A stretch of 40,058 nucleotides of DNA from an uncultured Mucilaginibacter sp. (GCA_913775265.1 CAJYJH010000066.1:1-40058); one strand, 5' to 3'. Shown: positions 15,662-25,215, numbered from the stretch's first letter. Notes: generated by a model from the sequence alone, not told the origin. Numbers and translations: made by a program.

Positions 15662-18061
15662 TTACTCACTCCGCAAACTCTCCACCGGGTTAGTGAGAGC
15701 GGCTTTGACACATTGAAAACTGATAGTAAGCAAAGCAATCGCCACGGCCAATACCCCAGCCAGTGCGGGTACCCACCATTGGATCTCCTGCCGGTAGGCA
15801 AAGCCATTGAGCCATTGGTGCATGGTATACCAGGCCAGTGGGGTGGCCAGCACCATGGCGAGGGTAACCAGTTTAATAAAATCTTTTGACAGCATGGCCG
15901 AAATGCTCCCTACCGTGGCACCCAGTATTTTGCGGATGCCGATCTCTTTAACCCGCTGCTCGGCCGCGTAAGCCGCCAGGCTAAAAAGACCTAAACAGGC
16001 AATCATGATAGCCAGCGTGGTGAATGCCAGGAACAGGCCGCCGGTCCGGTTTTCGGCTTTGTAGGCGGCATCAAAGTCCTGGTCCATAAACGAGTATTCG
16101 AGCTGCTGGCTTGGCGCCAGCGAATTCCATACGTTGGCTACTTTGGCAATCAGTGTTTTGGTTGCAACAGTGCTAAACTTTAAGCTAAGTGCGCCATTAC
16201 TGGGCTGCAAAAACATAGTTACCGGGGTAATATTATCCCTCAACGATGCGAAATTAAAATCCTGAAGCACGCCGATGATGGTGTATTGTTTCTTTTCGCC
16301 ATCGTCTGCAACGTTGTAAATCTTTTGATGAATCGGATTTTTAGAGATACCCATCAGCCTGGCAGCCGCCTGGTTGATGATAACGCAATTGGAGTCGGTA
16401 GGCATTTGGGTCGAAAAGTTACGGCCATTGATTAAGCGCATATCCATTGTACGCAGGTAATCGGCATCTACGGGCCATATCTCGGTAAATACGGCACTTT
16501 TGGCATCGGCGGCGCGGTCGGTAAACACCGAGTTAGGTTGCCGCAGGGTGCCGGTAGGCAAAAACCCGCTCAGCGTGGCGGATTTAACCTCGGGCAACTG
16601 CAGGATACGGTCTTTCAGCACCTGAGTGTTTTCTAACGAATTAACGTTTTTGATCACCATGACCTGGTTGCGGTTGTAGCCCAGATCTTTATGTTGGATG
16701 TAATGCAACTGGTTATAAATTACCAGCGTACCGACAATCAAAAATATAGACGTAGCAAACTGGAACACCACTAAAAAATTACGCAAGCCACTGTTTTTAA
16801 ACCCGGTTGCCACCTTGCCTTTCAACACACCGGCGGGCTGGAAAGCCGACAAATAAAACGCCGGGTAAGCGCCTGCCAACAAACCCACCACCAGCACAAT
16901 GGCCAGCACCGTAGGCAGCACCCAGCCCAGCATGGCCCAGCCCATGCCCAGCTCCTTGCCCGACAACTGATTAAACAGCGGCAGCAACGCCCACGCCGCC
17001 AACAGTGCCAATACCGACGCAGCTAAAGTAATCAATAACGATTCGCTCAAAAACTGAACAATAAGCGCCTGCCTTGATGAGCCCAGTACCTTGCGCACCC
17101 CTACCTCGCGCGCCCGGTTGGCCGACCGTGCCGTAGACAGGTTCATGAAGTTGATACAGGCAATGATGAGCACAAACAGCGCAATGGCCGAAAATATGTA
17201 AACGTACTGGGCACTGCTGTTAGCTCCCAACTCATACTGGCGGTTCGATTGCAGGTGGATATCCGTAAGCGGTATAATACCGGCACGGATGTAATTACCG
17301 CCCTGAGCAAATTTTTTGTACTTGGCTACCCCAAAATGCTGCTGCACCAGTTTGTTAAGCTTTTGCTCAACGCTTTTTACATTAACCGGGTGTTTAAACA
17401 GCACGTAGGTATTGTAGGCAAAGCTGTTCCAGTTTTGGGCATTGCTGTTGGGCATTGATGCCATCGACATCAGGTAATCAAAACTGAAATGCGATTGCTG
17501 GGGCATATCTGCCATTACCCCTGTAACCTTGTAAGGTTCGTTGGTATTTACCAAAGTTAAAAAGCGACCAACCACCCGGGTGCTGCCAAAATATTTTTGA
17601 GCCGCGCTGGCCGACAGTGCCACTGTATGTGGTTCTTTTAAAGCCGTGGCCGCATCGCCTTCCAAAAGCGGCATGGTAAACACCGAAAAAAAGTTGGCGT
17701 CGGCATAAGCGGTTTTAGTTTCGTGGACGTTTTCGTTCCCTTTTTTATAACGGATATCTACCGCCGGCAGCAACCTGGTGGCCTGTTCTACCTCGGGCAG
17801 CTTAGCCATCAGCTCGGCGGCCATAGGTGGCGATGATATGGCAAGCGAGCTGGCGTTGCCGCCAAACTTAATATCGGTATTGAGCCGGTAAATACGGTCG
17901 GCTTTTGTATTGTACCGATCATAGCTCAACTCATCCACTACGTAAATCAAAATGAGTATAAACGTAGCCAGGCCAAGCGCCAGGCCCGAAATATTAATAA
18001 ACGTAAACCCCTTGTTTTTGAGCAGATTGCGGGTGGCAGTGCGGATGTTGTTTTTGATCAT
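15662..18061 (-). CDS. MacB/FtsX-type ABC transporter permease, orphan
   Basis: 799 aa from the ATG at 18061-18059 (MIKNNIRTATRNLLKNKGFTF), the usual start of this family. A longer frame to 18142 would add 27 residues with no homology pattern. Topology: TM1 ISGLALGLATFILILIYVV, a large periplasmic MacB_PCD domain (residues about 45-285), an FtsX domain with three helices (FSAIALFVLIIACINFMNLS and following), a fourth helix near the middle (LRNFLVVFQFATSIFLIVG), a second periplasmic domain, and a second FtsX domain (EQRVKEIGIRKILGATVGSI). This duplicated 8-helix form is abundant in Bacteroidetes. No ATPase gene is nearby, so the partner must be elsewhere. Family roles are mechanotransmission for peptide, lipoprotein or antibiotic extrusion; the substrate is unknown. 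Confidence 0.9.
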   Translation of the reverse strand: MIKNNIRTATRNLLKNKGFTFINISGLALGLATFILILIYVVDELSYDRYNTKADRIYRLNTDIKFGGNASSLAISSPPMAAELMAKLPEVEQATRLLPAVDIRYKKGNENVHETKTAYADANFFSVFTMPLLEGDAATALKEPHTVALSASAAQKYFGSTRVVGRFLTLVNTNEPYKVTGVMADMPQQSHFSFDYLMSMASMPNSNAQNWNSFAYNTYVLFKHPVNVKSVEQKLNKLVQQHFGVAKYKKFAQGGNYIRAGIIPLTDIHLQSNRQYELGANSSAQYVYIFSAIALFVLIIACINFMNLSTARSANRAREVGVRKVLGSSRQALIVQFLSESLLITLAASVLALLAAWALLPLFNQLSGKELGMGWAMLGWVLPTVLAIVLVVGLLAGAYPAFYLSAFQPAGVLKGKVATGFKNSGLRNFLVVFQFATSIFLIVGTLVIYNQLHYIQHKDLGYNRNQVMVIKNVNSLENTQVLKDRILQLPEVKSATLSGFLPTGTLRQPNSVFTDRAADAKSAVFTEIWPVDADYLRTMDMRLINGRNFSTQMPTDSNCVIINQAAARLMGISKNPIHQKIYNVADDGEKKQYTIIGVLQDFNFASLRDNITPVTMFLQPSNGALSLKFSTVATKTLIAKVANVWNSLAPSQQLEYSFMDQDFDAAYKAENRTGGLFLAFTTLAIMIACLGLFSLAAYAAEQRVKEIGIRKILGATVGSISAMLSKDFIKLVTLAMVLATPLAWYTMHQWLNGFAYRQEIQWWVPALAGVLAVAIALLTISFQCVKAALTNPVESLRSE

Positions 18062-18431
18062 GATAAAGTGATTGACTAATATACCTAAAACATTAGTTAT
18101 TGCGTCAATGCGCGTACCTTTTGTTAAATAAATGATTGTCAATTACTTAATTTTGGTCATTTTAAGCAGCTGTTCGGTTTTGATACAACTGGCGTTCGGT
18201 TTTAAATAACATCATTGCATAAATCTTGTGGTGCGGTCATGACGTTCCTCAGCCATAATTATCACCGCTCAACCATATCGCCGGATGATTATAGACAATA
18301 TCAACTCTGATTTGCTTAAACAAGATATCAGCCTCGCCCGCTTTGATAAAAATAGGTTTTGCGATGAACGTGTACTGCCGGTACTGGAAGTTAATACATT
18401 TAAACCGATATTATTGATAAGCTCTACCCGC
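18062..18431. other. Intergenic region, possible 51-codon frame
   Basis: About 370 bp between the permease start and the stop of the AraC gene. The only notable item is a plus-strand frame at 18285-18440 (starts MIIDNINSDLLKQD) that overlaps the AraC stop. It shows no recognisable domain and no promoter and is probably chance. No repeat of the two families is seen here. Confidence 0.4.
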
Positions 18432-19325
18432 TCAATTTAATATCAAATTCCTTTTAAACTGAACAGGGCTTACGCCCACTTCGCGTTTAAACAGCCTGGA
18501 AAAATAAGGTAAATTCTCGAAGCCAAGCTGATAAGCTATTTCGGCGATGTTGCTGTCTGTACCCTTTAATAAATTCTTGGCTTCTGATACCAGGAACAGG
18601 TGAATAAGCTCGATGGCGGTTTTGCCGGTTTCCTGCTTAAGCAGGTCGCTTAAATAACCCGGCGATATATTTAACTGGGCGGCCATTTGTTTTACCGAAG
18701 GCAGCCCTTTCGTTTGCAGCCAGCCTTTATCAAAGTAAGCACTTAAGGCATCATTAAATTTAGACAACGTATTGCCGGATAAGTTCTGGCGATTAATAAA
18801 CTGCCGTTTATAAAAGCGCTGTGAGTATTTTAATATCGTATCCACATGACCCAGGATGATGTCGCGGCTGTACTCGTCGTGGTTGTTATTGTACTCGGCC
18901 TCTATTTTGCGGTAAAGGTCCCACATGGTTTGCTCCTCCTCTGGCGACAGGTGCAGCGCCTCGTTGGCATCGTACTCAAAAAAGCCGTATTTTTTGACGT
19001 CGTGGTGCAAGCCGTGGCCGGTTAAATAATCTTCGTGTATAAAAATCAAAAATCCGTTTTCTTCAAACTCCAGCTTGTTCAAGGCCAAAGCCTGGCGCGG
19101 TTTAATAAACGACATGGATCCATTATCATGGTCGTACCTGGTGCGCCCGTACATAAACATACCGGATACAAACTTTTTGAAGCCTATGATGTAAAAATCG
19201 CCGGTAAACTCGTCTGTACCCAATGAGCATACGTTGTTGCACTCTACAATGTTCATCAACGGTATGCGCGGCGCGGGGGTGCCCGCCGCACGGCTCAGGT
19301 CAATAAGGCTTTTATAATGTTTCAT
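18432..19325 (-). CDS. AraC-family transcriptional regulator
   Basis: 297 aa, ATG start. The N-terminal half (1-190) is a cupin-like sensor without a clear ligand motif. The C-terminal half carries two helix-turn-helix units: VKQMAAQLNISPGYLSDLLKQETG and IAEIAYQLGFENLPYFSRLFKREVGVSPVQFK, the canonical AraC signature. It lies 103 bp downstream of, and co-directional with, a short-chain dehydrogenase gene. A terminator (19374-19409) separates them, so it probably has its own promoter in that gap. AraC regulators beside short-chain dehydrogenases commonly control them. Effector unknown. Confidence 0.92.
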   Translation of the reverse strand: MKHYKSLIDLSRAAGTPAPRIPLMNIVECNNVCSLGTDEFTGDFYIIGFKKFVSGMFMYGRTRYDHDNGSMSFIKPRQALALNKLEFEENGFLIFIHEDYLTGHGLHHDVKKYGFFEYDANEALHLSPEEEQTMWDLYRKIEAEYNNNHDEYSRDIILGHVDTILKYSQRFYKRQFINRQNLSGNTLSKFNDALSAYFDKGWLQTKGLPSVKQMAAQLNISPGYLSDLLKQETGKTAIELIHLFLVSEAKNLLKGTDSNIAEIAYQLGFENLPYFSRLFKREVGVSPVQFKRNLILN

Positions 19326-19373
19326 AGCACGTTAAATCTACTTTTAAATATCAAATTCAAGGTCACGCCAGTA

Positions 19374-19409
19374 TAAAAAAGCAGAAGCACCGTAGCGGCA
19401 CTTCTGCTT
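19374..19409 (-). terminator. Rho-independent terminator after the dehydrogenase gene
   Basis: On the minus strand, AAGCAGAAG and CTTCTGCTT form a 9-bp stem with an inner CCG/CGG pairing, followed immediately by TTTTTT. It begins 20 nt past the stop of the short-chain dehydrogenase gene and is the clearest intrinsic terminator in the window. Confidence 0.75.
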
Positions 19410-19428
19410 CATAAACTATCTTTTCCTA

Positions 19429-20247
19429 TTATTTACCGTGGGCAGCCGTAGCCACATCGTTCCAGGCTTCCCAGGTGGCCAGCCTGTCGGCATAAACCTG
19501 TTTAACCCATGGCAGGGCAACCTTACCTAAAAATAAGCGCAAAGGTGGGTTTTCTGCATCAATCAGTATAAGTATAGCATCAACGGTAGCCTCGGGCACA
19601 CCAAACGCATCATCCGTTGTTCCGGCCCTAAACGCTTGTCTCACCGGCTCGTAAGCATCAATCGGTGTGGTGCCTGCGGCAGATGCGCCCGCCCAGTCGG
19701 TAGCGAAGCCGTTGGGTTCTACCAGCGTTACCTTGATGCCAAAATCTTTTACCTAGGTGGCCAGGGTTTCGCTTAACCCTTCAACCGCAAATTTTGATGC
19801 ATTATAGATGCCTAAAGTAGGTAAGGTAGCAACACCTAACACACTCGAAACCTGTACAATATGCCCGTGCCCCTGCTTACGCATTACCGGTAAAACGGCT
19901 TGGGTAACCCACAGCAAGCCAAACACATTGGTTTCTATCTGCGCTCTGGCTTCGGCTTCGGTAGTTTCTTCAATTGCGCCAAAAAGCCCGTAACCTGCGT
20001 TGTTAATTAATACGTCGATCTGGCCAAATTGCTGCGAAGCCTTTTCGATAGCCGCAAATACGTCTGCGCGCTTATTTACATCAAGCTGCAGGGGTAATAA
20101 CTGATTGCCGTAGGTTGCTTTTAACTGATTCAAGGTATTGGTGTCGCGTGCGGTAGCAATCACGTTATCACCGCGTTTTAAAAAAGCTTCAGCCCAAAGT
20201 TTTCCAAAACCACGTGAAGCGCCTGTTATAAAAATTGTTTTTGCCAT
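19429..20247 (-). pseudogene. Short-chain dehydrogenase/reductase interrupted by an in-frame amber codon
   Basis: The full frame from ATG 20247 to 19429 is 273 codons, the normal SDR size, but codon 165 (19755-19753) is TAG. The first part (164 aa) has the cofactor loop TGASRGFGKLWAEAF, the NNAGYG motif, and the catalytic S and Y-K in VSSVLGVATLPTLGIYNASKFA. The part after the stop continues in the same frame (VKDFGIKVTLVEPNGFATDW and on to a normal C-terminus), so only one base separates it from an intact gene. Relatives have Glu here (LAQEV versus LAT-stop-V), so GAG to TAG is likely. The product would lose its C-terminal substrate-binding region. Family role: NAD(P)H-dependent oxidoreduction of small carbonyls. 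A sequence error is the alternative. Confidence 0.85.
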
Positions 20248-20621
20248 TTTCTTTTCGAATAATTTGTTGATCCAAAAGTCGGTTGATTAAGGCCATACAG
20301 TTTGCACAAAACAAGGCAATACAGATACATTTTGCGGAAAGCAGTTTATAGGGGGGTATTCTTTATTGGTAAACACTTACGATAGCTGGTGTGGCCATAC
20401 ATTTTAGCACCAAGCTGCATTGCTACCGCTTTGTCCGTTTGGCGGATGGCCGTGATCACTGCAACGACAGGCCCAACAGCACTACATCAGCAGAATAAAA
20501 AACGTGATTCGTCTACCTTTTGCCGTGCCATGTCGGTTTAATTGAGCTAATGTCGGCGTACTTTTGTGTCCAACAACAAGAGTGAGGTACCTATTGGCCT
20601 GCCTGCAATGCTAAATCATCC
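20248..20621. other. Divergent promoter region with a TAnnTTTG box
   Basis: 374 bp between the dehydrogenase and the rightward chimera. TACTTTTG at 20559-20566 matches the Bacteroidetes -7 consensus, 56 nt before the chimera ATG. The intact paralogue at 26055 has an equivalent box at a similar distance. Nothing else was identified. Confidence 0.45.
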
Positions 20622-21095
20622 ATGAATAAAAAAGCATCTATACAACTATTACCCATGCCGATGCAAAGGTACGGGATCAGTGTATCGCCGATGCTGGCCG
20701 ACTTTAGTACGCTGAATGATGCTGATTTAAGCGAAACACCGCACCGGCACGACTTTTTTTCGTTCTTCTTACTGGAAGATGGTATGCTGGAGTTTGATGT
20801 AGATATGCAGCGTATCACTCTTGTGCCAGCATCGTTAGTGTTGCTGAGTCCGGGAATAGTGCACCAATGCACCCAGATTACCAACTTTACCCGCATCTAC
20901 GCCTTAGACGAAGCCGCCCACAGCAGGTTAAACACCGTATACATGACCGCCTATTTTATGGGCGCCGGCATCGGCACGTTCTTCGGTTTGTTAAGCTGGT
21001 CGGCAGGCGGCTGAAACCTCGCCCTGGTGCAGATGCTGCTTCGGAGCGGTGTAGCGCTGTTTATTGTTTGGCTATCGGGTAAAGGTAAACTTTGA
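20622..21095 (+). pseudogene. Deletion chimera: AraC N-terminus fused in frame to an MFS transporter C-terminus
   Basis: Residues 1-87 (MNKKASIQLLPMPMQRYGIS up to VHQCTQITN) match the N-terminal cupin half of the intact AraC protein at 26055 at roughly 70 percent identity by eye. From TRIYALDEAAHSRLNTVYMT the sequence instead has the ending typical of major-facilitator exporters (YALDxxAxSRxNTVYMTxYFxG). The junction is in frame near 20875-20893. The MFS part meets TGA at 21012, where relatives have Trp (AGG-W-N), then continues in frame with NLALVQMLL and ends at TGA 21093-21095. Both parent genes are therefore lost: the AraC DNA-binding domain and most of the MFS helices. An ancestral araC-mfs gene pair with an internal deletion explains it. 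No function is expected. Confidence 0.82.
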
Positions 21096-21148
21096 TGGTA
21101 AGGTTGAATAATTTGTAATCGTCAACCATATAGAACTTAACAGGCCAA

Positions 21149-22291
21149 TTATTCAAATATCTTAGCCAGATGCTTTTCCAGCGCAGTAATGCCGCCCTGT
21201 TCATCTTTCACCATATCAACCAGCATCCCGTTCTTGTCTATCAAGAACAGGGCAGGAATTGTGGTGATGCCGTACGATGAAAGTAACGGATACTCGTTAG
21301 ACAACTCAATTTTAGCCGGATAAATGTTTTTCCATTGAGTCATCTGCTCGTGGGCTACGGCTTTTCGCCATTTTTCGGGTGTGTAATCCATATTAATTCC
21401 TATCACTTCCAGGCCTTTGTGGTGGTATTTGGTATACAGTTCCTTTACTTTAGGCAGCATGGCCAGGCACGGGCCGCACCAGCTTGCCCAAAAATCGAGC
21501 AGTATGTAATGCTTTCCGCGATAGGCCGACAAGCTTACCTGCTCGTTGTTTATACCGGTTTCTGTAAAATCGGGAGCTGTGCCTCCCACTTTGGGTGTTT
21601 GCGGTTTAAAGGCAGGCAGTTGCAGGTAGGCATAGATTTGCTTACCCGCAACGCTGTTTTTTACACCCTCCGTAAGCTTTTGGTATTGCGCTGCTAACGA
21701 GTCGCGGTATTGGTAACCGGCGTATTTCTTCATTAAAAAGGGGCTCAGGTACGAGTTGGGATGCATGGCTATAAAGGTAAATTCCAACGCCCGTATCCTG
21801 TCTTTCCTGATCGAACGTCGGGCACCATCCGTCTCCTTAGCATACTGGCCCGTGGGCGATGCTATTTCCTGAGTAATTATATTTTCGGCTTTATTGAGCC
21901 TGTCAAATTCGTGCTGTGTGGCTGAACCGGTCATCACGGATAAATTCACATCATTCTTATTTACAGCAATGGTCATCTCCCCGGGTTCGATAAAAAAGGT
22001 ACCGCTTTTTTTGTAAGAGCGGTCTTTACCCCGTAGGTTGAGCCACATGGTGGACGGTTCGGCAAGGTAGCCCTTGATGATAAAATTCGGATTGTTGCTG
22101 ATAACCGAGTCTTTGACGATCTGACCTGCTTCGTTGGTATACCGAATGTCAATGGTATCCCGCGAGTGTGTATCTACCGTTCCGCGTAATGTAAAAGCGT
22201 GCTTGCCTGCGGTTTGAGCCTTTGCTGCATAGCTGGCCCAAAAGCATAGCATCATGATGAGGAACGTTTTTGCAGCGGTATAATCGGTCAT
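21149..22291 (-). CDS. TlpA-family thioredoxin-like protein with DUF4369-type N-terminus
   Basis: 380 aa from the ATG at 22291-22289, chosen because the product then begins with a normal signal peptide (MTDYTAAKTFLIMMLCFWAS, cleavage near AKAQ). A start at 22327 would add 12 residues. The N-terminal beta domain (FTLRGTVDTHSRDTIDIRYT) is DUF4369-like. The C-terminal thioredoxin domain has GGTAPDFTETGINNEQVSLS, the active site WASWCGPC, and the cis-Pro segment GITTIPALFLIDKNG. It is exported and probably acts as a periplasmic disulfide reductase. No operon partner: the chimera upstream is convergent and the acyltransferase gene is divergent. Confidence 0.9.
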   Translation of the reverse strand: MTDYTAAKTFLIMMLCFWASYAAKAQTAGKHAFTLRGTVDTHSRDTIDIRYTNEAGQIVKDSVISNNPNFIIKGYLAEPSTMWLNLRGKDRSYKKSGTFFIEPGEMTIAVNKNDVNLSVMTGSATQHEFDRLNKAENIITQEIASPTGQYAKETDGARRSIRKDRIRALEFTFIAMHPNSYLSPFLMKKYAGYQYRDSLAAQYQKLTEGVKNSVAGKQIYAYLQLPAFKPQTPKVGGTAPDFTETGINNEQVSLSAYRGKHYILLDFWASWCGPCLAMLPKVKELYTKYHHKGLEVIGINMDYTPEKWRKAVAHEQMTQWKNIYPAKIELSNEYPLLSSYGITTIPALFLIDKNGMLVDMVKDEQGGITALEKHLAKIFE

Positions 22292-22640
22292 AATCAAATA
22301 TACGCGTACGCAGTTAGTTAATTTCAATGTTCAAAAGCTTTTCATCCCGGCGTATTAATAAAGTTACCTTTAGCTTAAGTTGGTTAAAGTACTTATTGTG
22401 CCATCAACCCACGGTTTTGTAAACCAGCAGCTGGATACCGGGCTATCTTGCAAGCCGGATGACGGAGACAAAGTCAAGTTTAAGACAAACACTTAACAAT
22501 CTTGTAAGCAATACATTAATTGTCATTTATTAAACTTCAAAGTACCGCAATTAAGCTGTCAAAGCCGTTATCATTAAGCCCCCCGCATCACTTTTGCTTT
22601 AAGAGAAAATAGTTGTAAATTGCCTTTAAATCAACCTAAC
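22292..22640. other. Divergent intergenic region
   Basis: About 350 bp of AT-rich sequence between the TlpA gene and the acyltransferase gene. A weak -7-like sequence TAACTTTA on the minus strand (22359-22366) could serve the TlpA gene. No repeat, hairpin or gene was recognised. Confidence 0.4.
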
Positions 22641-23708
22641 ATGACCGTCAGACATCACAACTCATTTGATTTGCTGAGGATTGCTTTTGCACTTTTTGTC
22701 ATCATCACACATGCCTACCCGCTTACCGGTATGCCCGAGCTCGACTGGCTTAAACAAATTACCTGGGGGCAAATCAGTTTTTCTAACCTGGCTGTGAGCG
22801 GCTTTTTCATTATCAGCGGCTTTTTGGTGACCAAAAGTTCATACCGCAGTGGTAATGTGTTCACATTTTATATAAAGCGGATAGCGCGTATTTACCCGGG
22901 CCTATTTATCGTGTTGCTGATTACGGTGCTGCTGGCCTGCATACCCTATACCGGTACTTTGAGTCAGTACGTGCACAACCATAGCCCGCGAAGTTATGTT
23001 ATCAGCAACCTGATGCTGAGCCTGCAACCCGGTATTGATGGCGTGTTCGAGCAACTTCCCTACGCTAAGGTCATCAACGGGTCTATCTGGACCATTGCTT
23101 ACGAGGCATGTTTTTACCTTATACTGCCGGTACTTTTACTTTTACCCAAAAAGGTATGGAAGTACGTAACCGGCGCAGTACTTATTTTTTGTTATTTTAC
23201 CTTTTTGTATTGCGTATTTAACCGCCCGCTGGTGCTGCAAAAAATGGTATACAGCCTACAACTGTACTTTGTGCTCAACTATGGCGCTTATTTTGCCGCC
23301 GGTGCCACGCTGGCTGTTTTACCGGTATTTACCCATTTAACCAAACCGGTATTATTAATCTTTATAGTATTAATGGTGGTAAGCCTCGGGTTTAAGTTTT
23401 ACCCATTTATACAGTACGTGGTTTACCCAGTAGTGGTATTGGGCATTGGCGACTTAGAGCCACCGCAATGGGTGCAGCGCGTGCTCAAAAAAACAGGCGA
23501 TATCTCGTACGGGATATACTTATACGCTTTCCCGGTGCAGCAAACCCTAATGTTTTATTTCGGACTGACGTACCTGCCCCTCATGTTTTGGACGGCCGTA
23601 GTGGCTCTGCCGCTGGGCTACTGCTCATGGCACCTGGTCGAAAAACGGGCCATGCATGCGCTTAACCGGTATTTAAAGCCAAAACCACAGGTGGCGCGTG
23701 GAATTTAG
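22641..23708 (+). CDS. Acyltransferase 3 family membrane protein (OafA/YrhL type)
   Basis: 355 aa from the ATG at 22641; a TTG seven codons upstream is less likely. It is an inner-membrane O-acyltransferase family member with about ten transmembrane helices. Visible signature: FDLLRIAFALFVIITHAYPLTG with the conserved His of helix 1, RIARIYPGLFIVLL (the R-x-x-R motif region), and SIWTIAYEACFYLILPVLLLL. Relatives add acetyl or succinyl groups to surface polysaccharides, glucans or antibiotics. No glycan gene cluster is adjacent, so the acceptor is unknown. The Acyl_transf_3 body is complete, without the C-terminal SGNH domain of longer relatives. Confidence 0.9.
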   Translation: MTVRHHNSFDLLRIAFALFVIITHAYPLTGMPELDWLKQITWGQISFSNLAVSGFFIISGFLVTKSSYRSGNVFTFYIKRIARIYPGLFIVLLITVLLACIPYTGTLSQYVHNHSPRSYVISNLMLSLQPGIDGVFEQLPYAKVINGSIWTIAYEACFYLILPVLLLLPKKVWKYVTGAVLIFCYFTFLYCVFNRPLVLQKMVYSLQLYFVLNYGAYFAAGATLAVLPVFTHLTKPVLLIFIVLMVVSLGFKFYPFIQYVVYPVVVLGIGDLEPPQWVQRVLKKTGDISYGIYLYAFPVQQTLMFYFGLTYLPLMFWTAVVALPLGYCSWHLVEKRAMHALNRYLKPKPQVARGI

Positions 23709-23880
23709 GATTGCTTGCCGATGAGCAGGTTTGCATCAGGCTGATCTGACGGGAAAACACAAGTATACTTTGCACGTTTTCCAGCACGTAAAGAGTTGCA
23801 CTATATGGGCTAACGCCATCATTTTAAACGCAAGTTTATACCTTGATGAAAGTCCTGAAAAAGACTATGTGAAGATAATT

Positions 23881-24231
23881 TCAGTCAGGCAGTTGCACCT
23901 GCTCCTTCGCCATATCCACCTCCCCGTTCCTGCTCCACGCGTTAATATACTTCACCAGCGGGCAAAGGCTTAGTCCAAAAGCTGTGAGGGCATACTCTAC
24001 CCTGGGGGGCAGTTCTTTGTACTCTTTGCGGCTCACCAGGCCGTCGGCTTTCAATTCGCGCAATTGTTCGGTCAATACTTTTTTGGAGATGCCGGGCACC
24101 CGAACATGCAGCTCGCCAAAACGCCGGGCCTGCTTGCTTAGTACATGCATAATGATGAGCTTCCAGCGTCCGCCAATCAGCGCCAGTGTTTCCATAGCCG
24201 GGCAGTGGGCTTGGTGTAGGTTACGGTCCAT
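23881..24231 (-). CDS. HxlR-family regulator (QorR/YtfH-like)
   Basis: 116 aa, ATG start. It has the HxlR winged helix: early Cys in HQAHCPAMETL (the redox-sensing position in this family), LIGGRWKLIIMHVLS, FGELHVRVPGISKKVLTEQLRELKADGLV as the recognition region, and the wing KELPPRVEYALTAFG. It is divergent from the QorB-like gene with 114 bp between. The same pair is known in E. coli (ytfH/qorR and ytfG/qorB), where the regulator represses the reductase and is released by Cys oxidation. That mechanism is inferred here by analogy. Confidence 0.92.
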   Translation of the reverse strand: MDRNLHQAHCPAMETLALIGGRWKLIIMHVLSKQARRFGELHVRVPGISKKVLTEQLRELKADGLVSRKEYKELPPRVEYALTAFGLSLCPLVKYINAWSRNGEVDMAKEQVQLPD

Positions 24232-24272
24232 TAGTTACGTTAAGGTTACCACTATTTGTTTTGCAATGCTAC

Positions 24273-24307
24273 AGAAAGGCTGTTTTTGATGGTCAGCATA
24301 CCTTTCT
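24273..24307. promoter_or_regulatory. Candidate operator of the HxlR/QorB divergent promoter
   Basis: AGAAAGG-CTG and CAG-cata-CCTTTCT form an interrupted inverted repeat in the 114-bp divergent space. TACCTTTC at 24299-24306, close to TAnnTTTG, overlaps the right arm and could be the -7 box of the QorB gene. Binding there would block transcription. This is a positional inference. Confidence 0.35.
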
Positions 24308-24345
24308 TTGCCTAACAAAAGTAATTAATCTTTAAATCAAAAAAT

Positions 24346-25215
24346 ATGATTTTAGTAACCGGTGCCACAGGCAATTTAGGCAAAGCTACCGTCCATTCGC
24401 TTTTAAATGCAGGTACTGATGCAAGTAACATTGCTGCCCTGGTAAGAGACGAAAGCAAGGCAACAGCATTAAAAGAAAAAGGAATACAAGTAAGGCTTGG
24501 CGATTATGAGGATGCCGAGTCGTTAACGAATGCCTTCCGGGGTGTGGATAAACTGCTGTTGGTATCTTCTTCGGCAGATATCATACATCGTTTTTATCAG
24601 CACCAAACGGTGATTGATGCAGCCAAAGCAGCGGGTGTGAGCCATATAGTTTACACAGGCTTTAACATGCAAGACTTGAAGCACAGCTCCATGGCAAAAG
24701 ATGTTGATTACCATGCCTATACTGCTGATTACCTGAAGCAAAGCGGCGTACCTTATACCGTGATGAATAACACCTTTTATGCCGACCTCATCCAAATCAT
24801 CGGTGGCAAAAATATTTTGCAAAATGGCATCACTATCCCGGCCGGAAACGGCAAAGTGCCCTTTTTGCCGATAGCAGAAATGGCCAATACATTAGCGGCT
24901 GTACTCAGCTCGCCCGGCCACGAAAACCGGGAGTACACTATTGCGGCAGACACCGCTTACTCCTTTGCCGATATTGCGAACATGCTGTCGGACATTACCG
25001 GTAAGACCATACCCTACCACCCGGTTGAAATCGAAGCTTACGTTGCGCAGTTGATAGAACAGGGCGTATCTCAGGATGATGCCGAGTATTTGAGCAGGTA
25101 CGCCGTGGCCATTGCCCGGGGAGAGTTTGAAACAAATACAAGCAATGTGCAACAGCTATTGGGCAGGCCTGCAATGGGTTTAACGGATTATTTGCGGAGC
25201 GTATACCATCAATAA
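24346..25215 (+). CDS. qorB: NAD(P)H:quinone oxidoreductase 2-like, NmrA-type SDR (QorB)
   Basis: 289 aa, ATG start. An atypical SDR with the NADP loop MILVTGATGNLGKATV and the family segments VRDESKATALKEKGIQVRLGDY, GVDKLLLVSSS and VIDAAKAAGVSHIVYTG, all closely following E. coli QorB (YtfG). The C-terminal part AMGLTDYLRSVY also fits. Family activity is two-electron reduction of quinones using NADPH, protecting against redox cycling. It is divergent from an HxlR gene exactly as in the E. coli qorB/qorR pair, which supports the assignment. No other gene appears co-transcribed. It is distinct from the MDR-type quinone reductase at 1950. Confidence 0.85.
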   Translation: MILVTGATGNLGKATVHSLLNAGTDASNIAALVRDESKATALKEKGIQVRLGDYEDAESLTNAFRGVDKLLLVSSSADIIHRFYQHQTVIDAAKAAGVSHIVYTGFNMQDLKHSSMAKDVDYHAYTADYLKQSGVPYTVMNNTFYADLIQIIGGKNILQNGITIPAGNGKVPFLPIAEMANTLAAVLSSPGHENREYTIAADTAYSFADIANMLSDITGKTIPYHPVEIEAYVAQLIEQGVSQDDAEYLSRYAVAIARGEFETNTSNVQQLLGRPAMGLTDYLRSVYHQ

